Positions 22,331-34,109 of a stretch of DNA of 64,000 nt are shown here, in pieces. The notes below the pieces were generated by a model. It had not been told where the DNA came from. It saw nothing but the letters and a program-made list of their open reading frames with translations, and did not search any database. The stretch's first letter is position 1. Every line of letters starts with the position of its first letter. Both the position numbers and the translations under genes were made by a program. Source of the DNA: Bugula neritina (taxonomy: Eukaryota; Bryozoa; Gymnolaemata; Cheilostomatida; Bugulidae); NCBI GenBank assembly GCA_964035545.1, contig OZ037772.1, forward strand, positions 3,941,038-4,005,037, given 5' to 3'.

Positions 22331-23099
22331 GCAAAATTTTCCTAATTTAACTTGGTTCATATTATGATGTTAATATGTTGACATTTATAACCTCTGATAT
22401 ATTTCTATGTTTATAACCTATCAATATGCTCTGATCTACAGTCTTTATTGCCATTCAAGGTGTTGCTCACTGCTGGTCAACCCCATTAACCCCCAACTTA
22501 CTGTCTACATAGAAAACTGTCTACTCTCCCTCCATGGTACATAGCTCATACAATGTGTATAATTATTTGCTTTTGCACATTCATTACATAAAATACCAGC
22601 CATTGTGCTAAAAGTAGAGTTTTGTTGTAGTCTCACATATTGGAACATGGCCTTAAGATTTGTAATTTCTGAGGCTTTTATTAAGCTAATGCAGGAGAAA
22701 ATTGCTAAGAATTTACTGCAGTGAATCTTTTTATACACATTACTTATGAAATGCATATCTGTGGAATACTTGATCTACCCTGTATCATGTAAACTAACTT
22801 ACACACAAGTTACATACAGCTACTACTTGATAAGGAAGTAATAGACTTACACTAACAGAGTTATTGAAATGAAAAAGTAAATAATATTTAAATTGTGATG
22901 ACTAAGTAAGTGGATGAGTCATAAACCAGTCAAAAAATAATTTCGACTAATAAACTTTATTGAGTGAATGTGACTACAGAGTCTTGACAACATAGCAGAG
23001 TAAATATGTTACATAATCATTACTAATCAACATCAAATACTGCATATAAGCAGTGCAAGTCCTGTGAAATATATAATATTATACTGTGAGTAGAACACA
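22331..23099. other. Spacer without visible genes
   Basis: AT-rich DNA between the 35-bp array and the inverted TRIM fragment. Near 22949 there is an inverted poly(A)-region-like sequence, so the TRIM fragment may extend this far. Nothing else is recognised. Confidence 0.4.
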
Positions 23100-23955
23100 A
23101 TATATTATATTTGACATGTACTATTGATGACCTCACTGAGCTGATTATTAGTAAACTGTAGCTGATAAGTTTAGTATTTTATTGTGTATCTCCTCAGACC
23201 ATCTCCACATGCTAGAAACACTGTGTCTCTGTTATACACAGCAATGTCCCACACCAAGTCACTAACACCAAGACTTTCTCTGGGAACAGTAAGCACCAGT
23301 TCACCTTTAAAAAATGGGAATTGTTACCATCAGTTCACCTTTAAAAAATATAATGTCAGATTGAATCAGTTTGAGACAAACAGACAGACTACAGTGACAT
23401 CACAACAGCTGACACCACTACAAGCAAGTTTCTACTTTCTAGTAAAATAATATAGTAACTGAAATATATTCGATAATAATACAATAAATTTCAAATATAT
23501 TTCTCACTCAGAAAGACTTCCTTTAAAGATGCAACTAAGCAGATTATGTTGAAGATAATAAAGTTCTACCAGTCAGTATTGAATAATTCACTGAGCTGCT
23601 CTACTGTTTACTTCATAATAAATGACAACATGGAGAAACTCAACATAGAAATTTACCCCCTCAGCAAATATGATTATACAGGAGAGAAGATATATAATAT
23701 AAGTATTACATACATGAAGTAAATATTCCAACAGAAAATAGTGTCTCATTATACAACTGTATGGACCTTGACCCACAAACTTAGCCTGTGGCTCTTATAT
23801 AGAACACACCCACATGTCTACTTCTAATAATACTGCTACTGCAGCTACTCCAACATTATCACATATTAAATACTTGACAAGAACCAACCGCAGCAACCTG
23901 AGTTAAACCAGCAAACACTGCTCTACCAGCCACCATCAAATTACACTAGTCTCAG
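23100..23955 (-). pseudogene. Inverted 3' fragment of the TRIM-like gene
   Basis: On the minus strand this matches intron 6, exon 7 and part of the 3' UTR of the TRIM genes (19975-20500 in copy A). Exon 7 is recognisable at about 23310-23177. The sequence around its acceptor is altered and partly duplicated (GGTGAACTGRTG occurs twice), and internal residues are lost. Exons 1-6 are absent. It faces copy A at its 3' end, forming a large imperfect palindrome. Confidence 0.8.
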
Positions 23956-23969
23956 TAATAATTACATAA

Positions 23970-24060
23970 CATGAGTTATATTACATAATATAAGATATAT
24001 TACATAATATAAGATATATTACATAATATAAGATATATTACATAATAATTAATAAACTTT
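23970..24060. repeat. 19-bp AT tandem repeat
   Basis: About four copies of ATTACATAATATAAGATAT, directly beside the inverted TRIM fragment. Confidence 0.8.
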
Positions 24061-24279
24061 TTCTATAATGTATAATCTTTCATACACATACAGCCATTAA
24101 AACCTCTTGCCATTTAGTTTAAGTTTATCAATTTAGACAAAATGCATTTGATCTTCAGTCCCATGACTGTCAAAACAGCACATTTCACATTCATTGGTTA
24201 TACAAGAGATTGTTTCCCCAATAATAGCAGCGTTACTCTAAATTAAAAAACCACTATAAAGTTATCAGTTAATTAAACA

Positions 24280-25125
24280 GAGTCATCTAAAGGGTATAGA
24301 TATAGAATAAGTCAATTGAATAGAGTCATCTAAAGGGTATAGATATAGAATAAGTTAATTAAATATAATCATCTAAAGGGTATAGATATAGAATAAGCTA
24401 ATTAAACAGAGTCATCTAAAGGATATAGATATAGAATAAGTGAATTAAATGGAATCATCTAAAGGGTATAGATATAGAATAAGTTGATTGAATAGAGTCA
24501 TCTAAAGGATATAGATATAGAATAAGATAATTAAATGGAATCATCTAAAGGATTTAGATATAGAATAAATTAATTGAATAGAGTCATCTAAAGGGTATAG
24601 ATATAGAATAAGTTAATTGAATAGAGTCATCTAAAGGGTATAGATATAGAATAAGTATATTGAATAGAGTCATCTAAAGGGTATAGATATAGAATAAGTA
24701 TATTGAATAGAATCATCTAAAGGGTATAGATATAGAATAAGTTAATTGAATATAATCATCTAAAGGGTATAGATATAGAATAAGCTAATTAAACAGAGTC
24801 ATCTAAAGGATATAGATATAGAATAAGTGAATTAAATGGAATCATCTAAAGGGTATAGATATAGAATAAGTTGATTGAATAGAGTCATCTAAAGGATATA
24901 GATATAGAATAAGATAATTAAATGGAATCATCTAAAGGATTTAGATATAGAATAAATTAATTGAATAGAGTCATCTAAAGGGTATAGATATAGAATAAGT
25001 TAATTGAATAGAGTCATCTAAAGGGTATAGATATAGAATAAGTATATTGAATAGAGTCATCTAAAGGGTATAGATATAGAATAAGTATATTGAATAGAAT
25101 CATCTAAAGGGTATAGATATAGAAT
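24280..25125. repeat. 43-bp minisatellite with higher-order duplication
   Basis: About 20 copies of a 43-bp unit (GAGTCATCTAAAGGGTATAG..., then ATATAGAATAAGTTAATTGA). A run of nine variant units near 24397-24784 is repeated in the same order from about 24784, giving a 387-bp higher-order period. It abuts the last VARS exon and lies where the next VARS exons should be. Confidence 0.9.
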
Positions 25126-25557
25126 GGTAACCACAGACATCAGAAGAAGCAGAAGACACTTTCTACCACCAGACGTACCTCTTTGAAGGGAAGCTCCCCG
25201 AGTAGGAATTGTCCCATCATGACCATGCGGGCCACCCAGAAGAGGATATCCAGTCCAGTCTCTAGCAGAGTACCCGGGTAGTAGGCTTGCAGGTCGGGGG
25301 TGATATCTGGCCACCCCATAGTTGAGAAAGGGAATATTCCGGAACTAAACCAAGTGTCCAGCACATTTTCATCTGTATAACAGGCAGGAAATGGAACAAT
25401 GTTCAGAGTTGTCTTCTCTGACAAACTGAAACTGGGGTTAATTTACTCAAAGGAAATGTCTAGTCCGTGAAGAAAAGAAAGTAAATTATCAATAAGTAGT
25501 TAGAGAAATGTAGCTCGCTGCTTTACTATAAAGGAGAAGAGAAAGTTGGAGGTGTGT

Positions 25558-25748
25558 ACATACTCAATATGTACTCAATACATACTCAATATATACTCAA
25601 TACGTACTCAATATATACTCAATACGTACTCAATATATACTCAATATATACCCAATACATACTCAATACATACTCAATACATACTCAATATATACTCAAT
25701 ATATACTCAATATATACTCAATACATACTCAATACATACTCAACATAT
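25558..25748. repeat. 11-bp tandem repeat
   Basis: About 17 copies of TACTCAATATA with one-base variants, in the VARS intron between exons 14 and 15. It ends at the border of the TIR element at 25750. The open frames over it are repeat artefacts. Confidence 0.85.
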
Positions 25749-25749
25749 A

Positions 25750-27068
25750 GGGGTAACGGGGGCACAACGGTCATAGGGGTACAAAAAGCCGGCCAAATTG
25801 TGAGAGAACTTAGTGACTTAGAGTTGTGATTTTTTTTTCATAAAAAGGTGTTGACATAATTATTCAGCCTTTGTAGTTTCAACACTTGCAGAACATACGT
25901 GTTGAAAAGGCGAGTGAAAAACTGTTTTTACCTACTTTTTGTAAAATTTATAAGATGGCGTTGAAGCTTTATAACTTTTTACACTCAAAGGCAACAAGCC
26001 TAGATTTTACTGATATTGTTGCCATTGCTTGTCTCTACATTGCTTAACTAGTATATAACAGCAAACTCTGAAATAAATTTTCCTTGAGGCACATTTATGT
26101 TCAATTTGGCCATCCGGGGCACAATGGGCCACGCTGACCGGGGCACAATGGGCCACCTGATTATTGTACCCTGATCACTGTTATTAGTTTATTTGCCCAA
26201 AAAGTTGGTTGAAATGTTACTAAAATCTATAGATATAGCCATTTCTGACCTTTTTGTAAAACATCAAGGACATCATGGTAAGACTACAAAACTACAAAGT
26301 GAAGCTTCCCTAATATATACATCTGGTGAGATTAAAGCTATGCTATTTTATACATAATACAAAACACTCTGCTGTTGCTACTAGTAGATAGTCATGATAT
26401 CCATTATAAATTATATCATTGAGAGAATATACATGTATTTGACTAAAATAAATTGTGATTTGCTCATTCGCTCCCCCCCCCTCTTTTCCGTACTCCAGCC
26501 ACAAACCAAAGCCATGCACCTTAGCTGCAGTTTATAAAAAAAAAGTCCACTTAAAATTTTGTACCACATGTTACTAAAGTTTTTTTTCTGATAAAAGTTC
26601 TTCTGAAGTGTAAATAAAAAAAATTTTTTAGTTCTAAACAGTAATGATAATGGCACCGTAGAACCTAGTGATGTGCGTTTGACTTTGCCTTCCTCAGCTA
26701 TCCGTGGTGGCACAAACTGTACAGCTAAAACATGAATTTTGTTTTAGATCTGAAAGAATATTTTTATTTATTTGTAATATTAAATTATTAAAGATCAAAT
26801 GCAACAAAATCTGCAAAGTTTCAATATATTTAATGTGTCCCACCCAGTGGCCCATTGTACCCCGGTACCGGGGCACAATGGGCCGATTTTTTCGTCATGA
26901 AAATTTCATTATTCTGAAAGTTGTGAGAGAGATAGAAACAACAAACTGATACCTGTAATAGACAACAAATGCAGCATTAAGACTAGAGATTATTGAACTA
27001 GTAACTTGAAAAACAGACGAATGAGAGTAAAAAATGCAAAATTCGGCCCATTGTGCCCCCGTTACCCC
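25750..27068. mobile_element. Non-coding TIR element with TA flanks (Tc1/mariner-like MITE?)
   Basis: A perfect 18-bp terminal inverted repeat (GGGGTAACGGGGGCACAA) flanked by TA on both sides, spanning 1319 bp in a VARS intron. The subterminal motif GGGGCACAATGGGCC recurs at 26116-26130, 26140-26154 and 26870-26884, and inverted at 26849-26863 and 27045-27059. No transposase frame is seen. The TA flanks suggest a Tc1/mariner-type mobiliser, but this is an inference. Confidence 0.65.
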
Positions 27069-27280
27069 TACTTGAGCTGTCAGATGAAAGAGAATTACCC
27101 TGGCGAAGACTGATGACATTTGGATGTACGTTAAACTTTATTGCTGCCTTTGACAGCGCTTCATGATAGGATCTGCCAGTCACCCAGTAGTTGTTGTCAC
27201 TAAACTATGTAAAATATATAGAGGTTAAAAGGTCACTAGACTATGTAAAATATATAGAGGTCAAGAGGTCACTAGACTAT

Positions 27281-27715
27281 CACAGGCTTTTCATGTATCG
27301 ATCTCACTGAGATCGATCTAAGAAATGTGCTCAGAGCGTCATATCGATCTCACGGAGTTACCTTCTCTTAAGTAAAAGATGCTTTAATAGTATAATTTGC
27401 TCACCAATCTGATTGATTAAAGCTACTGCTGTCAAAAACAAGATTGTTGCAGTCTAAATTTAATACCAGCTATAAACTATACTATAATTTTATATAATCC
27501 AGTTTTCTTAATCATCGTACTGAAAGTCAAAGTTTGGCATCTGAAAATATGACTATCATAATTAATAAGTAATTTGCTTAGTAATTATCAATAACTTATC
27601 ATTTTTATTAGCAGACAGCATTTTAGCGAACATTTATTTTTCTACTTCTCAGATCATCTTTCGTCTTTCCATGGTCTTATTGCCTTGAGATCGATCCATG
27701 GAAAGCCGGTGTATG
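27281..27715. mobile_element. GATC-rich foldback element 1
   Basis: Its ends are CACAGGCTTTTCATG and CATGGAAAGCCGGTG, imperfect inverted repeats that extend inward into GATCGATCT palindromes. Related elements lie at 28437-29212, 29309-29401 and 49357-49520. Confidence 0.6.
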
Positions 27716-27734
27716 TACAAGGTGTAGAGGTAAA

Positions 27735-28417
27735 CCCCCTATTCACACTTACCGTATCGTACGCCGTAACAGCAAAAATAAAATGGCGACGCTGTTGCAT
27801 TTTGTCAACGGGTGTTCACGCATTGCCGTAAAAGTACAACGCATGACGTTGAGCTGTGACCAATCACAATAAAGCCAACTCTTGTCTGCGGTGATTTGAA
27901 CGCCTTTGAATATTATTTACAAATTATTCACAACATTCTTATCAAAAGATGTTATGTAAATGCTATTTATTAAATAAAAGCAATTACATGAAAAGAATCT
28001 TTCTTTTAAATATATCCGTTTTTAAAATAATTGTGCAAACTAATTTAAATAATGAATATTTAAGCCGTCCAAATCATTTTTAAGTTTTTGGTTTGCTTGG
28101 TTTTGTGATTAGGGAAAGCTAGATTTTTAAGCTGAGTTTAATTCAAACAAGCCGGATAAAGATTTTTTAATCTTTTAAAACTTTTGAATTGGTTAAATTA
28201 AATCAAAAATAAGCGATTAAAATAAACTAGCGAAAATGTTCTTTAAATTTTAGTACCAGATCAACTCTACCCAATAGGAGCCTGCCGTGATTTTTTGAAT
28301 CAAGCACTGCTTGATCAGCGCCGCAACGTATACCGGAGTACGATTTATCCCGGATGTTAACAAAAATCGCTAAAATTTGCTGTTACGGCGTACGGTACGG
28401 TAAGTGTGAATAGGGGG
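27735..28417. mobile_element. MITE with long terminal inverted repeats
   Basis: 683 bp with inverted ends of about 42 bp, starting CCCCCTATTCACACTTACCG and containing TACGCCGTAACAGCAAA. There is no coding frame. It lies between two GATC foldback elements. A related, shorter copy starts at 53092 after TAA, which would fit a PIF/Harbinger-type TWA target, but the flanks here are not clean. Confidence 0.7.
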
Positions 28418-28436
28418 TGAGAGGTCACCAGACTAT

Positions 28437-29212
28437 CACCGGCTTTCCATGTACCGATCTCAGATCGATCTCGCTGAGATCGATCTGAGCATACCTCTCA
28501 GATCGATCGTTTTTCCATGAGAAGTGTCAGATCGATCTCACGGAGTTGCCTCCTCTTAAGTGAAGAGTACTTTAATAGTATAATTTGTTCACAAATCTGG
28601 ATGATTAAAGCTGCTGAGGTTAAAAAACAAGATTGTTGATGTCTAAAAATTAATGGTGCTTGTAAACAATACGCAACAAAGCTTTTAGTGTAAAGTAATA
28701 TAGCCAATTTAAGATAATCACTTTTAATTTTTTAGCTCAACAGCTTAAATAAAATTAATAGCTATCTTGCAGATTATTCATAAACTTACAGGAATGTTAA
28801 GCTTGAAATTACGCAGCAAATAACTAATGAAAGTAAGTTTTACTAGTCATTTAAATTCAATTTAAATGCTCCAATTTTTTGTAATTTCTATGGACTATAA
28901 TTTTATATAATTGAGTTTTTTTAATCATAGTACTGAAAGTCAAAGTTTTGGCATCTGAAAATGTGGCTATCGTAATTATTAAGTAATTTGCTTAGTAATT
29001 ATCAGTAAGTTGTCATTTTTATCAGCAGACAACATTTTAGCGAACAGTCTTTTTCTACTTCTCAGATCGATCTGGAGTCTTTCCATGGATCGATCTCACT
29101 GAGATCGATCTGAGTTCGAGCTCTACAGACCGACCAGCTCAGAACGACTGAGATCGATCTTTGACATCTTTCCATGGATCGATCTCGCTGAGATCGGTAC
29201 ATGGAAAGCCGG
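28437..29212. mobile_element. GATC-rich foldback element 2
   Basis: Inverted ends CACCGGCTTTCCATG and CATGGAAAGCCGGTG, with several nested AGATCGATCT palindromes just inside. The AT-rich interior is similar to that of element 1 (for example ACTGAAAGTCAAAGTTT). Confidence 0.65.
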
Positions 29213-29308
29213 TGTATGTACAAAATATAAAGGTCAAGAGACTATGTAAAATATACAGATGTCAAGAGGTCACTGAGCTATGATGAACAATGTACAATAT
29301 AATCACAG

Positions 29309-29401
29309 GCTTTTCATGGACGACTGAGATCGATCTTTGATGTCTTTTAATGGAGCGATCTCACCAATATAGATCTGAGATCGATCCATGGAAAGCCAGT
29401 G
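29309..29401. mobile_element. GATC-rich foldback element 3, short
   Basis: Ends CACAGGCTTTTCATGGA and CCATGGAAAGCCAGTG enclose only GATC palindromes. The AT-rich core found in the larger members is missing. Confidence 0.5.
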
Positions 29402-29402
29402 A

Positions 29403-29495
29403 AAGGGTCACACCCACTCCAGAAATGGCCACACCCACTCCGGAAAGAGCCACACCCACTCTAGAAAGGCCACACCTACTCTAGAAAGGGCCACA
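29403..29495. repeat. 21-bp minisatellite, copy A
   Basis: Four copies of a unit of about 21 bp (CCACACCCACTCCAGAAAGGG) in the VARS intron after exon 13'. The copy-B array at 49806-49933 has six. Confidence 0.8.
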
Positions 29496-29777
29496 TTAAA
29501 GGGAATTCATAGTTTATCAATATAAACATAGTCTGTGGTAAATATTAGGTTTGTGCTAAACCCGCTTGCTTTCTGTAAATAACACAAGACAAGATAAAGA
29601 ATGAGTCATACCTCAGCCTTAGGTTGCCCCTGGATCTGCACAAAGTAGGCTGGTATTCTGTGCCCCCACCATAGCTGTCTGGAGATACACCAGTCCCTGG
29701 AGTTCCTCAGCCATTTGTACCAAGTGACTGTGTGATAGTCTGGTATGATCTTTAGCTTGCCTGATTCTACTACCTGC

Positions 29778-32752
29778 AGTATACATACTATGCTATAGAT
29801 ATACTATGCTATAGATATACTATACTATAGATATACTATGCTATAGATATACTATGCTATAGATATACTATGCTATAGATATACTATGCTATAGATATAC
29901 TATACAGTACTAATATATAATATACTATACAGTACTAATATACATACTATACAGTACTAATATATTATATACTATACAGTACTAATATATATACTATACA
30001 GTACTAATATATTATATACTATACAGTACTAATATACATACTATGCTATAGATATACTATGCTATAGATATACTATACTATAGATATACTATGCTATAGA
30101 TATACTATGCTATAGATATACTATACTATAGATATACTATACTATAGATATACTATGCTATAGATATACTATACTATAGATATACTATGCTATAGATATA
30201 CTATACTATAGATATACTATACTATAGATATACTATACTGTAGATATACTATGCTATAGATATACTATAATATATATATACTATACTATAGAAATACTAT
30301 ATACTATACAGTACTAATATATTATATACTATACAGTACTAATATATATACTATACACAGTACTAATATATTATATACTATACAGTACTAATATATATAC
30401 TATACAGTACTAATATATTATATACTATACAGTACTAATATACATACTATGCTATAGATATACTATGCTATAGATATACTATGCTATAGATATACTATGC
30501 TATAGATATACTATACTATAGATATACTATGCTATAGATATACTATGCTATAGATATACTATACTATAGATATACTATACTATAGATATACTATGCTATA
30601 GATATACTATACTATAGATATACTATGCTATAGATATACTATGCTATAGATATACTATGCTATAGATATACTATGCTATAGATATACTATACAGTACTAA
30701 TATATAATATACTATACAGTACTAATATACATACTATACAGTACTAATATATTATATACTATACAGTACTAATATATATACTATACAGTACTAATATATT
30801 ATATACTATACAGTACTAATATACATACTATGCTATAGATATACTATGCTATAGATATACTATACTATAGATATACTATGCTATAGATATACTATGCTAT
30901 AGATATACTATACTATAGATATACTATACTATAGATATACTATGCTATAGATATACTATGCTATAGATATACTATGCTATAGATATACTATGCTATAGAT
31001 ATACTATACTATAGATATACTATGCTATAGATATACTATGCTATAGATATACTATACTATAGATATACTATACTATAGATATACTATGCTATAGATATAC
31101 TATACTATAGATATACTATGCTATAGATATACTATGCTATAGATATACTATGCTATAGATATACTATGCTATAGATATACTATACAGTACTAATATATAA
31201 TATACTATACAGTACTAATATACATACTATACAGTACTAATATATTATATACTATACAGTACTAATATATATACTATACAGTACTAATATATTATATACT
31301 ATACAGTACTAATATACATACTATGCTATAGATATACTATGCTATAGATATACTATACTATAGATATACTATGCTATAGATATACTATGCTATAGATATA
31401 CTATACTATAGATATACTATACTATAGATATACTATGCTATAGATATACTATACTATAGATATACTATGCTATAGATATACTATACTATAGATATACTAT
31501 GCTATAGATATACTATGCTATAGATATACTATACTATAGATATACTATACTATAGATATACTATGCTATAGATATACTATACTATAGATATACTATGCTA
31601 TAGATATACTATACTATAGATATACTATACTATAGATATACTATACTGTAGATATACTATGCTATAGATATACTATGCTATAGATATACTATGCTATAGA
31701 TATACTATGCTATAGATATACTATACAGTACTAATATATATACTATACACAGTACTAATATATTATATACTATACAGTACTAATATATATACTATACAGT
31801 ACTAATATATTATATACTATACAGTACTAATATACATACTATGCTATAGATATACTATGCTATAGATATACTATGCTATAGATATACTATGCTATAGATA
31901 TACTATACTATAGATATACTATGCTATAGATATACTATGCTATAGATATACTATACTATAGATATACTATACTATAGATATACTATGCTATAGATATACT
32001 ATGCTATAGATATACTATGCTATAGATATACTATGCTATAGATATACTATACTATAGATATACTATGCTATAGATATACTATGCTATAGATATACTATAC
32101 TATAGATATACTATGCTATAGATATACTATAATATATATATACTATACTATAGATATACTATGCTATAGATATACTATACTATAGATATACTATGCTATA
32201 GATATACTATACAGTACTAATATATAATATACTATACAGTACTAATATATTATATACTATACAGTACTAATATATATACTATACAGTACTAATATATTAT
32301 ATACTATACAGTACTAATATACATACTATGCTATAGATATACTATGCTATATATACTATGCTATAGATATACTATGCTATAGATATACTATGCTATAGAT
32401 ATACTATAATATATATATACTATACTATAGATATACTATGCTATAGATATACTATACTATAGATATACTATGCTATAGATATACTATACAGTACTAATAT
32501 ATATACTATACAGTACTAATATATATATACTATACAGTACTAATATATATACTATACAGTACTAATATATATACTATACAGTACTAATATATACATACTA
32601 TACAGTACAACTATATATACTATACAGTACTAATATATATACTACACACAGTATTATTAGATATACTATACAGTACTAATAGATATACTATACAGTACTA
32701 ATATATATACTATACACAGTACTAATATATTATATACTATACATAATATATA
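29778..32752. repeat. 3-kb AT satellite between VARS exons 12' and 13'
   Basis: Two interleaved units: a 16-bp ACTATGCTATAGATAT (and ACTATACTATAGATAT) and a 19-22-bp CTATACAGTACTAATATAT(TATA). Blocks of the second unit recur at about 29903, 30320, 30690, 31185, 31725 and 32210, so there is a higher-order period of several hundred bp. The matching intron in the other VARS block (50222-50470) holds only about 250 bp of the same units. Confidence 0.93.
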
Positions 32753-32852
32753 ATACAAGTACCTCTACAGCCTTGGCTGCTATATCGTCACATGCCACAT
32801 ATCACTGTGGTTTGGCTATCGGCTCAATGATATCTTTAGATCGACTATAACA

Positions 32853-33560
32853 CAAGAGACCACGGTGTGGAGGTCATTGTTACCAGACAGACACACATAG
32901 TAACAGTTAAACTCAACAGCATTGTAAAATATAGTGGATATGTTAATGGAGCTATTCTTTAGGAGAACAAGAGAGGACAACTTTTATTACATTGAGATCT
33001 GCAGCTATGAGTCATTTTACTTAATTTAGCAGACAGAGCCATATACCTCTAGCTTTTAGCTATTGTTCACAGTTGAGCTGCTAATTCAACATTTTAATGT
33101 AAGAAACTTTACACATTAGCAGCTAAACTGTGAAAAATAGCTAAGAACCAGATATATTAAGTTGACTAATTGTGAAACAGCCAAAATAGGAAAATAAGAC
33201 CTTGTAGTGCAGTGAGCAAGGCAAGTTCAAGCCATACAACTTTAACATGTTGCATTACAGAAGAAAGACCTGCTTCATTTTGGTAAATAACTATAAGTAA
33301 TATTGGGAGTTACGCCACTTATGAGTAACAACATGGAGTTGTGTTTCTTTTCTGTTTCTGCTTACAAATGTCACCTGCTCACACCTGTCACCTGTACACA
33401 CCTGTCACCTGTACACAAATGGTATTAAACCACTAAAACCTATGTAGATCAATATTTTCTTGCTATTAAGTTGACTAATTGTGAAACAGCCAAAATAGGA
33501 AAATAAGACCTTGTAGTGCAGTGAGCAAGGCAAGTTCAAGCCATACAACTTTAACATTGC
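32853..33560. repeat. VARS intron segment shared with the right-hand block
   Basis: Matches 50566-50875 and then about 51130-51440. The part of the right-hand block that carries exon 11 (51093-51018) is missing here. A 90-bp segment starting AAGTTGACTAATTGTGAAAC occurs twice (33164 and 33467). No exon is seen. Confidence 0.7.
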
Positions 33561-33970
33561 TATAGATGTATTCAAGTATTATTTCATACTTGACATTTTG
33601 TATGCTATACCACTACAATATAATATACTACAGATATAGCATCCTGCTTCCCTGCAACCTTAGTTAGAGCTTAATATTGTTTTGTATTGAATACTTCCAT
33701 GTATTCTATCTTTTCCCCATTTATAATATGTCTTTTCTTCCATACATAGTGTATGCCTACTATATAGAATAACAGTAACATTAAATAGACACACACTTAC
33801 AAGGTTATACACCATGATACAGGACATACAACTAATTATTGGAGATGGTACAACATTAGCCCTAAAAGTATACTTCCACATATATGATGTTTCGCAACAG
33901 GACTTCTAGCCTAAGGATTATAGCACTTTGCTCTTTAGCTATAAGATACTTATCACTTTCGTACCCTTAC

Positions 33971-34100
33971 CTTTTATGTTGAGTGACGGAGCTCTGGCTA
34001 CAAGAAGTAAGCAATGAGAGAACCTTCTGTCTAAACGTGGCAGATTTGGTACAGGATTCCAGATCTCTTGTACACTAGATTCCGTCGTAAGCAGATGTGA
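33971..34100 (-). other. Candidate orphan exon of an unrecognised gene
   Basis: On the minus strand a CTTTTCAG acceptor and a GTAAGG donor enclose 130 bp. This is open in one frame only (contains SVQEIWNPVPNLPRLDRRFS) and closed in the other two. I do not recognise the protein. It lies between the two VARS blocks and fits neither VARS nor TRIM. It could be a captured or relic exon. Confidence 0.35.
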
Positions 34101-34109
34101 CTGAAAAGA

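Larger units (their letters stand above)
25179..32844 (-). pseudogene. VARS: Valyl-tRNA synthetase relic, 3' block (exons 12', 13', 14, 15)
   Basis: Four exons with GT/AG borders and matching phases: 32844-32763 (12'), 29773-29612 (13'), 27204-27099 (14), 25372-25179 (15). They encode the class-I synthetase core: [19 protein letters not shown] in 13', NYWVTGRSY in 14, DTWFSSG and [15 protein letters not shown] in 15. Exon 12' carries a TGA in place of the Trp that follows PQ. The family's DILFFW motif has lost one Phe in exon 15. Exons 12' and 13' duplicate 50557-50476 and 50217-50056. No exon with the KMSKS loop or anticodon-binding domain is present to the left, so the gene is truncated. 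A working VARS charges tRNA-Val in the cytosol; this one cannot. Confidence 0.85.

Noticed and set aside
24280-25125. CRISPR-like regular array
   Set aside because: Units are contiguous, with no unique spacers, and the context is clearly eukaryotic, so it is a minisatellite.
25546-25829. YSIHTQYILN repeat peptide
   Set aside because: Frame over the 11-bp tandem repeat in a VARS intron.
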